The notes: generated by a model not told the origin, from the letters alone. Shown: positions 45,793 to 55,288, counted from the stretch's first letter. The stretch is 64,000 nt of DNA from Streptomonospora sp. PA3 (GCF_009728995.1 NZ_VTZW01000009.1:126501-190500); one strand, 5' to 3'. Translations and numbers: made by a program.

Positions 45793-47061
45793 TTACTGCT
45801 GGTGGTGCGGCGAGCCGGGGGTGCCGGGCTCGGAGGTGTCGTCGGCCTCGCCGGTGGCGCTCATGGAGACCCAGTCCTCAGCCGAGCGCTGCCAGTAGCC
45901 CCACCCGTTGTCGACCTCCAGCGGGCGGTCGGTGCCGGTGATGTCGACGGGATCGCCGCGCAGGCTCTCCTCGTAGAACCACCGGGAGTCCTCCAGGCTC
46001 ATGTTGATGCAGCCGTGGCTGGTGTTGGCCTCGCCGAGCTGGTAGTTCCACGTGGCGCTGTGCAGGAACTCGCCGGAGTTGGAGATGCGGACCGCGTACT
46101 CCACGAACTCCTCGTAGTAGTTCGGGTCGTCCTTGGAGACGCCGAGGGTGTCGTTGCTCATCCGGTAGTCCGTGTGGAAGGCCATGGTCAGGTGGGTGCC
46201 CGACGTCGTGGTGTACTTCCGCTGGGTGGCCATGCCCAGGCTGACCGGGAACTCCTTGACGACTTCGCCGTCGCGCTCGACGGTCATGTGGTGGGCGTCC
46301 TCGTCGATCGTGGTGATCTGCTCGCGCCCGACCTCGAACTCGAACTCGCGGTTCTCGATGCCCCACACGCCCTCGGAGGCCGCGACGCCGGCGAGGTTCA
46401 GGTTCACCGTGACCTTCTGGTACGGCTCCCAGTACTCCGTGGGGCGGAACACGGCGATCTCGTCGCCGAACCAGTTCCAGGCGCCCTCGGCGGGCTTCTC
46501 GGAGGAGACCTCCATGGCGGCCTCGACCTGCGCCTTGTTCTTCACCGGCAGGTCGAAGTCGACGATGATCGGCATGCCGACCCCGACCGTGCTGCCGGGC
46601 TCGACGTTGATGGTCTCGATCTCCAGCCGCTGCCCCTCGACCGGCGGGACGGTCGAGAACTCGCTGATGGCCTCGGTGCTCTTGCCCTCGCTGTTCTCGG
46701 CGGTGGCGGTGACCGTGACGTCGCTGCCGGGGTGCAGCGTCCAGTCGCTGGTCCACTCGGTCTTGTCGTCGTTGAAGGTACCGGTCATGCTCTCGTCGGT
46801 CTTGCCCCCGGAGAGCTTCTGCTCGACCTGCACGTCGGTGATCTTGCCCTTGTCCGCGCTCACGACGACGGGGGAGTCGGGGCGGATCTCGGTGCCGCCG
46901 TCCGCGGGGGTGATGGTCACCTCGGCCGCGGCGACGTCGGGCTCTTCGTTGGCGAGGTCGGTGTTGCTTCCGCCGGAGCTGCAGGCGGAGACCGCCATCA
47001 AGACGACGGTGGCCGCGGCGCACAGCGCGGCCGACGGCCGGCGTGGAAAGCGGAGTGTCAC
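45793..47061 (-). CDS. L,D-transpeptidase lipoprotein with Ig-like domains
   Basis: A 422-aa envelope enzyme that forms 3-3 peptidoglycan crosslinks. Lipobox VSAC follows a signal peptide (ALCAAATVVLMAVSAC). Two Ig-like domains (about 45-250) are followed by a YkuD domain with catalytic His349 and Cys351 in SHGCINM. The architecture equals mycobacterial LdtMt2/Lpp-type enzymes. GTG 47061 has GGAGG 9 bp upstream. The acidic C-terminal tail ends in HHQQ. LCP-ligase gene lies upstream on the same strand. Confidence 0.92.
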   Translation of the reverse strand: MTLRFPRRPSAALCAAATVVLMAVSACSSGGSNTDLANEEPDVAAAEVTITPADGGTEIRPDSPVVVSADKGKITDVQVEQKLSGGKTDESMTGTFNDDKTEWTSDWTLHPGSDVTVTATAENSEGKSTEAISEFSTVPPVEGQRLEIETINVEPGSTVGVGMPIIVDFDLPVKNKAQVEAAMEVSSEKPAEGAWNWFGDEIAVFRPTEYWEPYQKVTVNLNLAGVAASEGVWGIENREFEFEVGREQITTIDEDAHHMTVERDGEVVKEFPVSLGMATQRKYTTTSGTHLTMAFHTDYRMSNDTLGVSKDDPNYYEEFVEYAVRISNSGEFLHSATWNYQLGEANTSHGCINMSLEDSRWFYEESLRGDPVDITGTDRPLEVDNGWGYWQRSAEDWVSMSATGEADDTSEPGTPGSPHHQQ

Positions 47062-47327
47062 TTCGGGGGTCCTCCAGGTCGACTGTTGGCGGGCACGGTC
47101 CCGGACGTGGCAGGGAGGTAGTGCCACCGACGCGGGGGCGGAGGCGTGTCGGCCACTATGCGGTGCGGGAACGGTGGTACCCGGTAGATGTGACGCCCGA
47201 ACCGGGGCAGCGGTTCGCTTAAATCACAGATTTTCCTCGCAAAGTCGTCGGCCGCCCGCGATTCCGCCCAGAACGCACCGCGGCCGGACCGCCCCACCGC
47301 CGTCCCCGGCGGCACCCCCGGTGGTGC

Positions 47328-48833
47328 TCACAGCTGCGGCTCCGCGGACTCGCCCCCGCTCTGCGTGCCGTGGCCCAGCCCGTTGGCGCAGGGGTTGGAG
47401 GTCGCGTCGCGGCCCTTGATGGGCTCGCCGGGCCCTGCGGTCGCCTCCCCGGCGCCGGGAGCGGGGCTCGGCTCGGCCGCTCCGCCGCCGTGGGGCTGCG
47501 CATCCCTTCCGGCGGCGTGGCCGGCGCCGGCCTGGTCCGGGTCCGCCGCCGGGCCGTCCGCCCCCTCCTGGCCGCTGACCAGCAGCCGGTCCTCCACCGG
47601 GCGGTCGTGCCGGATGGCGGAGAACAGCCGCGCCGCTGCGCTCTCGTCCCAGACCACGCGGTTGGGGTCCAGCGGAGCCCGCTGCCAGGGCACCGTGTAG
47701 AAGGCGATGTCGGACAGTTCCGTCCCGGCGAGGGTCGAGGCGATCGAGATCATCGTCGGCAGGGTGAAGTCGCCGTCGGTGCCGGTGTGCTCGGTGATCG
47801 CGGTGAGCATCTCGGTGGTGCGGCCCGGGCGGGTGAGCAGGTCGCTTCCCGCGACCTCGTCGGCCAGCGCGCCGAGGAACATCTGCTGGCGGTCGATGCG
47901 CCCGATGTCGCTGCCGTTGCCGATCTCGTAGCGCGCCCGCACGAAGGACAGCGCCTCCTCCCCGTCGAGCACCTGGCGGCCCGCCTCCAGGTCGAGCTGT
48001 GCGCGCTCGTCGTGCATCGGCCGCGGAATGCATATCTGCACGCCGCCGATCGCGTCGATCATCTCCCGGAACCCCCCGAAGCTCAGATGCGCGAAGTGGT
48101 CGATGCGGATGCCGGTGAGCGACTCGACGGTCTTGACGACGCACGGCGGCCCGCCGTGGAACAGGGCGGCGTTGATCATGCCGTGGTAGCCCGGCGTGCC
48201 GTCGGTCTCGCCGTAGGGCTCGCACTCGGGGAGCCGTACCAGCGAGTCCCGCGGGAAGTTGACGACGGTGACCCGGCCGTCGGTGGAGATGTGGGCGAGC
48301 ATCAGCGCGTCGGAGCGCTCGCCGACGAAGTCGCGCCCGCCGTAGACGGAGTTGCCGCCCTCGCGGCCGTCGGACCCGATGAACAGGATGTTGAGGTCGT
48401 CGCCGATCTTCTCCGGGCGGTCCTCCTCGTTCAGGGCCTCGTCCAGGTCGTGGCGGAGGATGTTGCCCTGGAGGGAGTGGTAGTACCCGTACGCGGTGCC
48501 TACTCCGGCGACCAGCACGACCGCGACGGCCGCGGCCACCCACGCGGCCAGGCGAGGCAGTCGGCCGATGCGCCCGCCGGCCCGGTGCGGCGGGGCGGTA
48601 CCGGCGGTCGGACCCGGCTCCGCGGGCCGCTCGGTCGGGGGCGGTTCCGGTCGGTCGGTATCGGCGGATTCGGCGGAGTCGTCGGCGCCGCCGGTCTCTC
48701 CGGAGCCGGTATCCCCGCGGGTTTCGGCCGGCTCGAAGGAGGGGGTCGGGGCGGAGGGCTCGCGTGGCCCGGAGTCCGCCGGGCGGTCGGTTTCGGCGGC
48801 GCCGGAATCGGCGCCGGGGGAGTCGTCGGGCAT
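47328..48833 (-). CDS. LytR-CpsA-Psr (LCP) family protein
   Basis: A 501-aa membrane-anchored transferase that attaches glycopolymers to peptidoglycan. A 90-residue disordered Pro/Glu cytoplasmic part precedes one helix (LAAWVAAAVAVVLVAGVGTA) and the LCP domain: NILFIGSDGREGG, ERSDALMLAHIS with the Arg-Ser-Asp motif, VVNFPRDSLVRLP, and ALSFVRARYEIGNGSDIGRI with phosphate-binding Arg residues. Ser/Gly-rich tail with a Cys near the end. ATG 48833 follows GAAGAG. Confidence 0.92.
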   Translation of the reverse strand: MPDDSPGADSGAAETDRPADSGPREPSAPTPSFEPAETRGDTGSGETGGADDSAESADTDRPEPPPTERPAEPGPTAGTAPPHRAGGRIGRLPRLAAWVAAAVAVVLVAGVGTAYGYYHSLQGNILRHDLDEALNEEDRPEKIGDDLNILFIGSDGREGGNSVYGGRDFVGERSDALMLAHISTDGRVTVVNFPRDSLVRLPECEPYGETDGTPGYHGMINAALFHGGPPCVVKTVESLTGIRIDHFAHLSFGGFREMIDAIGGVQICIPRPMHDERAQLDLEAGRQVLDGEEALSFVRARYEIGNGSDIGRIDRQQMFLGALADEVAGSDLLTRPGRTTEMLTAITEHTGTDGDFTLPTMISIASTLAGTELSDIAFYTVPWQRAPLDPNRVVWDESAAARLFSAIRHDRPVEDRLLVSGQEGADGPAADPDQAGAGHAAGRDAQPHGGGAAEPSPAPGAGEATAGPGEPIKGRDATSNPCANGLGHGTQSGGESAEPQL

Positions 48834-49161
48834 GCGGGATCTCTTCGTGCCGAGGGGGTCTGGGTGCGCCGGTCCCGGGCACGCGCGAGCGGATCCGCGT
48901 GGCTGGAGAAGCGGAGGGAAAGAGGGGCGGATCCGGCCGCGGTGGAGGGGCGACCGCAGCGGTGCACGGGGATCCTACGAGATTCCCCGTCCGGCCGCGC
49001 GTGCGACTTACGGGTGTTCGTCACCGGTGTCCGGAATTGGCTGGGTAATTTCCGCAACACCTTTTCCCGCGGCGACTCTGACCGAAACCCCGCGCCAAGA
49101 GAGGTCTCAGGAGACGCGGCGCCACGTGCCGGTCTCGGCTCGGGCGCGGGCCCGGCGCCCG
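48834..49161. other. 328-bp upstream region of the LCP gene
   Basis: No gene is seen. Promoter boxes for the LCP gene are not clear. A TTCCGCAACACC stretch and GC-rich DNA leading to the hairpin at 49162 fill the rest. Confidence 0.4.
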
Positions 49162-49203
49162 CGCGCCGCACCCGCCGGTGTGGGAACCGCCGGGTGCGGC
49201 GCG
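49162..49203 (-). terminator. 13-bp perfect hairpin after the GlsB-type gene
   Basis: CGCGCCGCACCCG (49162-49174) pairs with 49191-49203; an inner CGGT/ACCG stem extends it. It begins 15 bp beyond the stop at 49218 on the minus strand. Confidence 0.7.
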
Positions 49204-49217
49204 GCGGGCCCCTGGGC

Positions 49218-49487
49218 TCAGGCGGACTTGCGGGTGCGCATGCCCGAGATCGCTCCGACACCGACGACCGCCAGGACCAGCTGGGTGATCAGTTCCCACC
49301 AGTCGATTCCGGGCGTGTTCGCGTAGCCGGCGAAGCTCGCGATCGCCGTGCCGATCAGAGCGGCCACGATGCCGACGAGGATCGTCAGCCAGATCTGGAT
49401 GTTCTGCTTGCCGGGCAGAATGATCCGCGCCAGGACGCCGATGACCAGCCCGATGATGAGCGCGGTGAAAATGCCGGTGATCTCCAT
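49218..49487 (-). CDS. GlsB/YeaQ/YmgE stress-response membrane protein
   Basis: An 89-aa protein with three helices (IFTALIIGLVIGVLARIILP, TILVGIVAALIGTAIASFAG, ITQLVLAVVGVGAISG), formerly called transglycosylase-associated protein. ATG 49487 has AGGGGGA upstream. General-stress association is known from the family; no catalytic function is established. Single gene. Confidence 0.88.
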   Translation of the reverse strand: MEITGIFTALIIGLVIGVLARIILPGKQNIQIWLTILVGIVAALIGTAIASFAGYANTPGIDWWELITQLVLAVVGVGAISGMRTRKSA

Positions 49488-50143
49488 GACGGTCCCCCTT
49501 CGATTCGGTAGTCCGTCACAGGTTGTTCTTTCCCGGATGCGCGCGGGGATGCGTCCGATCGGCGACCGGGCGGCCCGGTGGCAAGCGGCCGCCCGGTCCG
49601 AGCCGGCCGTCGAGGGCGGTGTGCGCCCGCCCGCCGGCGCCTGCCGCCGCCACCTGCGCCCCGCCCGGCGGCGGATCAGCCGCGGCCCGCGGCCGCCGCG
49701 GGGTGGGCCGGGAGCCCGCAAACCCCTTCTGTACGGCGATGGGCCGCCTTAGGGGCCGGATCGTCTCGCCCGGTGCCGCAGTCGTCCGCGTCCGTCTCAT
49801 CGTCGGACGAAAAATTGGCCGCATCCGGCCAAGATCGTCCCTTGTGTCCGCGATAGTGAGTGTTCTGGTCGTCATTTCGCATTTGTGAAATCCGACGTCA
49901 GACCTCCCTGTCGGGCGTCCGGTCTGGCCGCTGCCCGGCGGCGGGCGCCGGGCGGAGGGTGTGTCCCGGTCTGTGTCGGGTCTGTCGCTCGCCGTTAACT
50001 TCACTTATCGTTTCGTCTCATTCACCGAACGCTTCGGTGGATGCGGCGGGACGGTCCCACAAGGTCCAGCCCGCCGGGGATTTGCGTCCGGTACGAGCCG
50101 GGCGCAGCTGCCCTTTTCCACCCCCGCTCAAGGAGTAAGGCAC
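49488..50143. other. 656-bp gap before the protease gene
   Basis: No gene is supported. It includes an AT-richer stretch around 49800-49890 that may hold promoters of both divergent genes and the inverted repeat at 50023-50039. Confidence 0.45.
50023..50039 (+). promoter_or_regulatory. inverted repeat in the protease leader
   Basis: CACCGAA-CGC-TTCGGTG is a perfect 7-bp inverted repeat 105 bp before the protease GTG. It could be an operator or an mRNA 5' hairpin. Confidence 0.4.
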
Positions 50144-51262
50144 GTGCGAAAATCCCCCCACTTCATGGCACTCGGCGGCATCGCCCTTTCCATCGGGCTG
50201 ATGGCGGCGGCCCCCTCCGCCGCGGCGGCAGACCCCGCCCCCACGGCGGCGCCCGAGCAGCTCGCGGCCATGCAGCGCGACCTCGGGCTGACCGCGTCCG
50301 AGGCCGAACAGCTGCTCAAGCAGGAGAGCCGGGCCCGTTCCCTGGAGGACGAGCTCCGCGCCGACCTCGGCTCCGACTTCGGCGGTGCCGTGTTCGACGC
50401 CGAGTCCGGTGAGCTGACCGTCTCGGTCACCGACGCCGACGCGGTCGAGGAGGTCGAGGACGCCGGAGCCGAGGCCGAGGTCGTCGACCACGGCCAGAAG
50501 GCCCTGAACAAGGTCGTCTCCGAGCTCAACTCCAGCGCTGAGGCGGCCGGGTCCGGTGTCACCGGCTGGTACGCCGACGTCGAGGCCGACACCGTCGTCA
50601 TGACCGTCGAGAAGGGTGCGGTCGAGGCGGGCAAGGAGCTCATCGCCGAAGCCGGCGTGGACGCCGACGCCGTCAAGGTCAAGCAGAGCACCGAGCAGCC
50701 CAAGACCTTCGCCGACATCGTCGGCGGCAACGCCTACTACATCAACGGATCCGCCCGGTGCTCCATCGGCTTCGCGGTCACCACCGGGTTCGTCACCGCC
50801 GGCCACTGCGGCGGCACCGGCGACTCGGTCCAGGGTGCCGGCGGCGGCAGCGGGTCCTTCGCCGGCTCGGTGTTCCCCAGCCGGGACATGGGATACGTCC
50901 GCACCAGCGGATGGAACCCGACCCCGCGGGTGAACGACTACTCCGGCGGCACCGTGGCCGTCACCGGCTCCGCCCAGGCCCCCGTGGGCTCGTCGATCTG
51001 CCGCTCCGGGTCGACCACCGGCTGGCACTGCGGCACCATCCAGGCCCGCAACCAGACGGTGCGCTACGCCCAGGGCATCGTCTACGGCCTCACCCGCACC
51101 AGCGTCTGCGCCGAGCCCGGCGACTCCGGCGGTTCGTTCATCAGCGGCAACCAGGCCCAGGGAGTCACCTCCGGCGGTTCGGGCAACTGCAGCACCGGCG
51201 GCACCACCTACTACCAGGAGGTCAACCCCATCCTGAACCGGTGGAACCTGACCCTGGCCTGA
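50144..51262 (+). CDS. secreted chymotrypsin-like serine protease (NAPase/streptogrisin type)
   Basis: A 372-aa pre-pro-protease of family S1E. Signal peptide 1-29; alpha-lytic-type pro region about 30-189, needed for folding; mature domain from ADIVGG at 190, 183 aa long. Catalytic triad His221 (VTAGHCG), Asp248 (SRDMGYVR), Ser328 (GDSGGSF). Six mature cysteines (206, 222, 286, 296, 322, 349) form the three disulfides of this group. By memory it follows Nocardiopsis protease A and Thermobifida protease. GTG 50144 follows AAGGAG. Confidence 0.95.
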   Translation: MRKSPHFMALGGIALSIGLMAAAPSAAAADPAPTAAPEQLAAMQRDLGLTASEAEQLLKQESRARSLEDELRADLGSDFGGAVFDAESGELTVSVTDADAVEEVEDAGAEAEVVDHGQKALNKVVSELNSSAEAAGSGVTGWYADVEADTVVMTVEKGAVEAGKELIAEAGVDADAVKVKQSTEQPKTFADIVGGNAYYINGSARCSIGFAVTTGFVTAGHCGGTGDSVQGAGGGSGSFAGSVFPSRDMGYVRTSGWNPTPRVNDYSGGTVAVTGSAQAPVGSSICRSGSTTGWHCGTIQARNQTVRYAQGIVYGLTRTSVCAEPGDSGGSFISGNQAQGVTSGGSGNCSTGGTTYYQEVNPILNRWNLTLA

Positions 51263-51313
51263 GCCCCGGGCGGGTCGGAGTCCACGCTCCCTGCCAGATC
51301 CCCGACACATGAA

Positions 51314-51361
51314 GAACGGGCGGCCCCGGTGCACCTGCCTGCGCCGGGGCCGCCCGCGTTC
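51314..51361. terminator. 13-bp hairpin between convergent genes
   Basis: CGGGCGGCCCCGG (51317-51329) pairs perfectly with 51344-51356; outer GAACG/CGTTC extends the stem past a 2-nt bulge. It lies between the protease and the next minus-strand gene. Confidence 0.75.
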
Positions 51362-51377
51362 GTGCGCTCGGGGGGTG

Positions 51378-52151
51378 TCAGTCGTCGTCGTTCCAGAAGG
51401 CGCTGTGCGTATCGTCGGTATCGGCGTCCTGGTCGGCGCCCTTGCCCGACTTGGAGCGGCGCGCCGGCTTGGCGGGCTCCTCGGCGGGGGCGGACTTGCG
51501 GCGGATGCGGCCCCGGGGCGCCGGCGCGTCGGCGGACTCGGCGTCGGGGGCGGCCGGCGCCGACTTGGCGGCCGAGGCCGACGACGAGGAGCCCTTGCCC
51601 GCCGCGCCTTTGGAGCGGACGGAGCCCGAGGCGCCGGTGTCCGCGGTCTTGACCGCGGAGGCGACGCTGCGCGGGGCGCCGCCGGCATGGATGCTCAGCG
51701 CCTCGTCCTCGACGTCGAGCATCTTCTGCACGCTCGGCGGCAGCGCGGGCAGCCGCTCGTTGCGGAAGTGCGCGCCCAGCACCTCCAGGGCGTGGTCGCA
51801 CAGCAGCGGGCGCATGACCGCGGGTTTCGCGCCGCTGAGCTCCTGAAGCTCGGGCAGAGAGAGTTCACGCAGCAGCCGGATGATCGTGCGCATCCGCTCG
51901 CGGGTGCGCCGGTCGGAGATCGCCACCGAGGCCATCTCGGCCTCGGCGAGCGCCGGCGTCGGCTCGGTGCCGCCGGACTCCTCCGAGCCTTCGCGCTCGG
52001 CGATGAACAGGCCGGTGAGCTGGCGCGTCGACTCCCGGGCGGCGACGCGGTTCTCGCCCTTGCGGATGTGGCGGGCCTGTGCCCAGATCACCACGACGCT
52101 GGTCACCAGGCTTATGGCCGCGCCCGTGAGGACCAGCAGCATGTCGTACAC
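51378..52151 (-). CDS. single-helix membrane protein with disordered C-terminus
   Basis: A 257-aa protein: one N-terminal helix (MLLVLTGAAISLVTSVVVIW), a helical basic/acidic region (about 35-140, including MRTIIRLLRELSLPELQELS) and a low-complexity Ser/Ala/Lys tail ending THSAFWNDDD. GTG 52151 has GGAGG 6 bp upstream. It resembles uncharacterised actinobacterial proteins with an N-terminal anchor and long coiled region; no function known. A promoter with TTGACA lies upstream. Confidence 0.7.
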   Translation of the reverse strand: MYDMLLVLTGAAISLVTSVVVIWAQARHIRKGENRVAARESTRQLTGLFIAEREGSEESGGTEPTPALAEAEMASVAISDRRTRERMRTIIRLLRELSLPELQELSGAKPAVMRPLLCDHALEVLGAHFRNERLPALPPSVQKMLDVEDEALSIHAGGAPRSVASAVKTADTGASGSVRSKGAAGKGSSSSASAAKSAPAAPDAESADAPAPRGRIRRKSAPAEEPAKPARRSKSGKGADQDADTDDTHSAFWNDDD

Positions 52152-52212
52152 GTCAGACCTCCGAGGGGGAAACGGGAAGCGGGCCGTTCCACACGGCGTC
52201 GCGTGACCCGTG

Positions 52213-52242
52213 AGCATTCGCGACCGCGGGGCGGATTGTCAA
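52213..52242 (-). promoter_or_regulatory. promoter upstream of the single-helix membrane protein
   Basis: On the minus strand TTGACA (52242-52237) is followed after 18 bp by AATGCT (52218-52213). Confidence 0.55.
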
Positions 52243-52427
52243 GTTTGTTGAGAGTCGTCCCTATGGCCTCACGGGGCGTCGCGCACCGTGGCCTCCTAGG
52301 CCCCACCGCCCTCGACCGAGGCTCGGCGCGCCGCCCCATGCCGGCCCGCCATCCACAGCCGGTCTCGGCGAAAGCGCCTCCTGCCTGCGCGCCCCCTGCT
52401 GATGCCAAATCGCAGCCGGAACCCGCC

Positions 52428-52455
52428 TTGACACATCGACCGCAACGAATATGAA
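52428..52455 (+). promoter_or_regulatory. sigma-70 type promoter
   Basis: TTGACA (52428-52433) and TATGAA (52450-52455) spaced by 16 bp; one of the best matches to consensus in the window. Confidence 0.6.
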
Positions 52456-52679
52456 CTTGCTGCGACGTGCCTCCGAGCGAACCCCGCGATCGGCCGGAGG
52501 CGAGGGGGACCGCGGGACGTGGACGGACCGGCGGCGGCCGCCGATGAGGGGAGGGCGCGCCGCACTCCGGTCTCGTGGCCGGTCCCGGGCCACCGCGGTC
52601 CGGGACCGGTTCTCGCCCCGCCCGGCGCCGCCGTCGGCCGCCCTCGTGATCCCCCGGGGGAATCGCTACGCTGCGCCCC

Positions 52680-53360
52680 ATGTCCCGATACGCCGCGAAA
52701 CCCCCGGATCCGGGAGTCTGGCGGCCGGCGCCCGGCTGGCCCGCTCCCGGGCAGGAGGGAACCCTGGTCTTACGCCCCGGCGCGACCGGTGCCCAGTACG
52801 CGCGCTTCATCGGCCCCTACGCCCCGCTGCTGATCCTGCTGTTCCTCGTCACGACGGGCATCGGCGCGATCTTCTTCGAGACCGCGGCCGAGGGCACCGG
52901 CACGGTGGCCGGCATCGCCGTCGGCCTGGTCGCCACCGGCGCCATGGGCGGGCTGCTGGCGGTCCGCGTGCACCGCATGCTCACGCGGACGACCGTGGTG
53001 GTCTCGCCGGTGGGCGTCGAGCTGCGCGACCACCTGGGCGTGGAGATCCGGCTCGCCTGGCCGGACGCCCGGGTCGGCGACGTGACGACCCGCTTCTCCC
53101 CGGACGCGCGGGCGGGCCGGCCGGGCGGGGTGCGCGTGAGCACGCCCGAGTACCGCTCCCACGGACTGATCGGGTACGGCGACCGGGTCCTGCCGCGCCG
53201 GATGCCGCGCCACATGGCCCGCAGGCTCGCCGCCCAGCCCCGCGACCCGCACACCGGCCGGCCCCTGGTCGCCATCCCCTTCACCGCGGCGGGCACCAGG
53301 CAGCCGCCCAATCCGCTGGTGGACGCCGCCCGCCACTACCGGCCCGACCTCTTCGCCTGA
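52680..53360 (+). CDS. two-helix membrane protein, unknown
   Basis: A 226-aa protein with a Pro-rich N-terminus, two helices (PLLILLFLVTTGIGAIFF and AGIAVGLVATGAMGGLLA) and a soluble C-terminal half (VVVSPVGVELRDHLGVEIR...) that looks like a PH-type or beta-rich domain, common in actinobacteria. The ribosome site at ATG 52680 is poor. No family is named. A 15-bp perfect hairpin follows immediately. Confidence 0.65.
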   Translation: MSRYAAKPPDPGVWRPAPGWPAPGQEGTLVLRPGATGAQYARFIGPYAPLLILLFLVTTGIGAIFFETAAEGTGTVAGIAVGLVATGAMGGLLAVRVHRMLTRTTVVVSPVGVELRDHLGVEIRLAWPDARVGDVTTRFSPDARAGRPGGVRVSTPEYRSHGLIGYGDRVLPRRMPRHMARRLAAQPRDPHTGRPLVAIPFTAAGTRQPPNPLVDAARHYRPDLFA

Positions 53361-53402
53361 CCCGCGGCGGCCCGCCGGCGATCGGCCGCGGGCCGCCGCG
53401 GG
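53361..53402. terminator. 15-bp perfect hairpin between convergent genes
   Basis: CCCGCGGCGGCCCGC (53361-53375) pairs with 53388-53402 around a 12-nt loop. It begins right after the membrane protein stop and is 17 bp from the acyl-CoA synthetase gene end. Confidence 0.8.
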
Positions 53403-53419
53403 CCTGTCCGGCGGAGCGC

Positions 53420-54961
53420 CTACCGGAGCTCGCGCTTGAGGATCTTGCCGGTGGCGTTCATGGGCAGGGCGTCGCGGAACTCGACCGAGCGGGGGTACTT
53501 GTAGGCGGCCAGCTGCTCGCGGCAGAAGGCGATCAGCTCCTCCTCGGTGGGCTCGGTGCCGGCCTCGGGTACGACGAACGCCTTGACCTCCTCGCCGTGG
53601 GTGTCGTGGGGCACGCCCACCACGGCGGCCAGGGAGACCGCCTTGTGGGTCATCAGCACCTCCTCGACCTCCCGCGGATAGACGTTGAACCCGCCGCGGA
53701 TGATCATGTCCTTGGCGCGGTCGACGATGAAGTAGTAGCCGTCCTCGTCGCGCCGCGCGATGTCGCCGGTGCGGAACCAGCCGTCCCGCATCACCTCGGC
53801 GGTGGCCTCCGGGCGGTTGTAGTACCCCTTCATGACGTTGTGGCCGCGGATGGCGATCTCGCCCGGCCCCTCGCCCTCGATCGTGTTCCAGTCGCCGTCG
53901 ACCAGCTTCATCTGCACGCCCCAAACGGGGAAACCGATCGATCCGGGCTTGGTGGGCCGGTGGAGCTGGTTGAAGCTGGCCGTCGGCGCGGTCTCGGAAA
54001 GCCCGTAGCCCTCCAGGATCTGCACCCCGAACGTCTCGTGGAACTCGCGGAGCACCTCCAGCGGCGCCGCCGCGCCGCCGGAAACCGCCGAACGCAGGGT
54101 GGTGGGCACCTCCTGGCCGCCGCCGCGTACCGCCGACAGCATCGCCCAGTACATGGTGGGCACGCCCGCGAACAGGGTCACCTCCTCGCTGCGCATCAGC
54201 GCCAGCGCCTCCACCGGTTCGAAGCGCGGCATGAGCACCAGCTTCGCGCCGCGGCGCAGGCCCGCGTTCATGATCGAGGACTGGCCGAAGGAGTGGAACA
54301 GCGGCAGCACCGCCAGCGTGGAGTCCTCGCCGGGGTGGCTGGGCACGAGTTCGTCGTTGACCATCGCGTTCATCAGCATGTTCTGATGGCTCAGCTCGGC
54401 GCCCTTGGGCCGGCCGGTGGTACCGCTGGTGTAGAGGATGACGGCGGTGTCGTCGGCGGAGGTCTGCGCCGACTCGAACCGGTCGGAGGCCCCGTCGAGG
54501 GCCGCCCACAGCGTCTCGGCCCCCTCGATGGAGGATTCGGTGGCCAGCGCCGCGGCCGGAAGGACGATGAAGTGCTCGGTGCCCGGTGCGGCGTCGAAGG
54601 CCTCCTTGCCCCGCTCGCCCAGCGGCAGCTCGGGCGTGCCCTCGAAGCAGAACAGCGCCTTGGCTTCGGAGTCCTCCAGGTAATAGGCGATCTCGCGGGC
54701 CTGGGAGAGCACGTTCAGCGGCACCACGACCGCGCCGGCCTTGAGTGCGCCGAAGTAGACGATCGGGAAGTAGGGCAGGTTCGGGCAGGCCAGGGCCACC
54801 TTGTCGCCGGGGCGGATCCCGCGTGCCGTCAGCAGGTTGGCCACCTGGTTGGCGAGGCCGTCGAGCATGGAGTAGGGCATGCGGATGTCGCCGTAGACCA
54901 GGGCGGTGCGGTCCGGGTTCTTCTGGGCGCTGTCCTCCAGCACGATCGCCAGGTTGAGCAT
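53420..54961 (-). CDS. long-chain fatty-acid-CoA ligase (AMP-forming)
   Basis: A 513-aa ANL-superfamily enzyme that activates a fatty or other carboxylic acid. AMP-binding motif VILYTSGTTGRPKGAEL near residues 170-186, YGLSETAP, and the hinge/adenylate motif GWFRTGDIARRDEDGYYFIVD are intact; the C-terminal catalytic Lys lies in NATGKILKREL. AGGAGG precedes ATG 54961. A TetR-type operator lies 59 bp upstream, suggesting control by a fatty-acid regulator. Confidence 0.92.
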   Translation of the reverse strand: MLNLAIVLEDSAQKNPDRTALVYGDIRMPYSMLDGLANQVANLLTARGIRPGDKVALACPNLPYFPIVYFGALKAGAVVVPLNVLSQAREIAYYLEDSEAKALFCFEGTPELPLGERGKEAFDAAPGTEHFIVLPAAALATESSIEGAETLWAALDGASDRFESAQTSADDTAVILYTSGTTGRPKGAELSHQNMLMNAMVNDELVPSHPGEDSTLAVLPLFHSFGQSSIMNAGLRRGAKLVLMPRFEPVEALALMRSEEVTLFAGVPTMYWAMLSAVRGGGQEVPTTLRSAVSGGAAAPLEVLREFHETFGVQILEGYGLSETAPTASFNQLHRPTKPGSIGFPVWGVQMKLVDGDWNTIEGEGPGEIAIRGHNVMKGYYNRPEATAEVMRDGWFRTGDIARRDEDGYYFIVDRAKDMIIRGGFNVYPREVEEVLMTHKAVSLAAVVGVPHDTHGEEVKAFVVPEAGTEPTEEELIAFCREQLAAYKYPRSVEFRDALPMNATGKILKRELR

Positions 54962-55288
54962 GGGGGTCCTCCTTGCGAGCGGGGCACCGGTGTGTCGGAT
55001 GCCATAGTCGCAGAGAAGAATACCGACTGGTAGGTATGACCGGGTCGGAGGTGGGCCGCGGGGCGGTCCGGCGGAGTCCGCCGGTCGCGGCCGGGTCCGC
55101 CCGGCGTCAGCCGATGTCCTAGGCGCCGGTCAGCTCCGGGCGGTGGCGCCGCGGCTCGCCGGCGCGGTGAGCGCACGGCCACCCGGACACCTCCCCGCTC
55201 GCGGTGCTGTCGTTCGGCGCCGCACGGGGTAGGAGATGGTGCGGGGACGACGGATCCCCGACCACCCGACCGGCGACGGAGTCCGCCC
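54962..55288. other. 327-bp divergent region between ligase and mycoredoxin genes
   Basis: No gene is seen. It holds the palindrome at 55020-55037. Confidence 0.5.
55020..55037. promoter_or_regulatory. TetR-type operator upstream of the acyl-CoA ligase
   Basis: ATACCGACTGGTAGGTAT is an 18-bp near-palindrome of the ATACC-N8-GGTAT type, similar to operators of fatty-acid TetR regulators. No TetR gene is adjacent, so control would be in trans. Confidence 0.58.

Larger units (their letters stand above)
52152..52679. other. 528-bp divergent promoter region
   Basis: No gene is supported. Two sigma-70 type promoters, one for each direction, are readable (52213-52242 minus; 52428-52455 plus). The plus promoter is 225 bp before the next start, so a long leader or unannotated short ORF is possible. 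Confidence 0.5.

Noticed and set aside
52451-55033. 860-aa plus-strand ORF spanning the membrane protein and acyl-CoA ligase
   Set aside because: It crosses two real genes on different strands and the convergent hairpin at 53361-53402.
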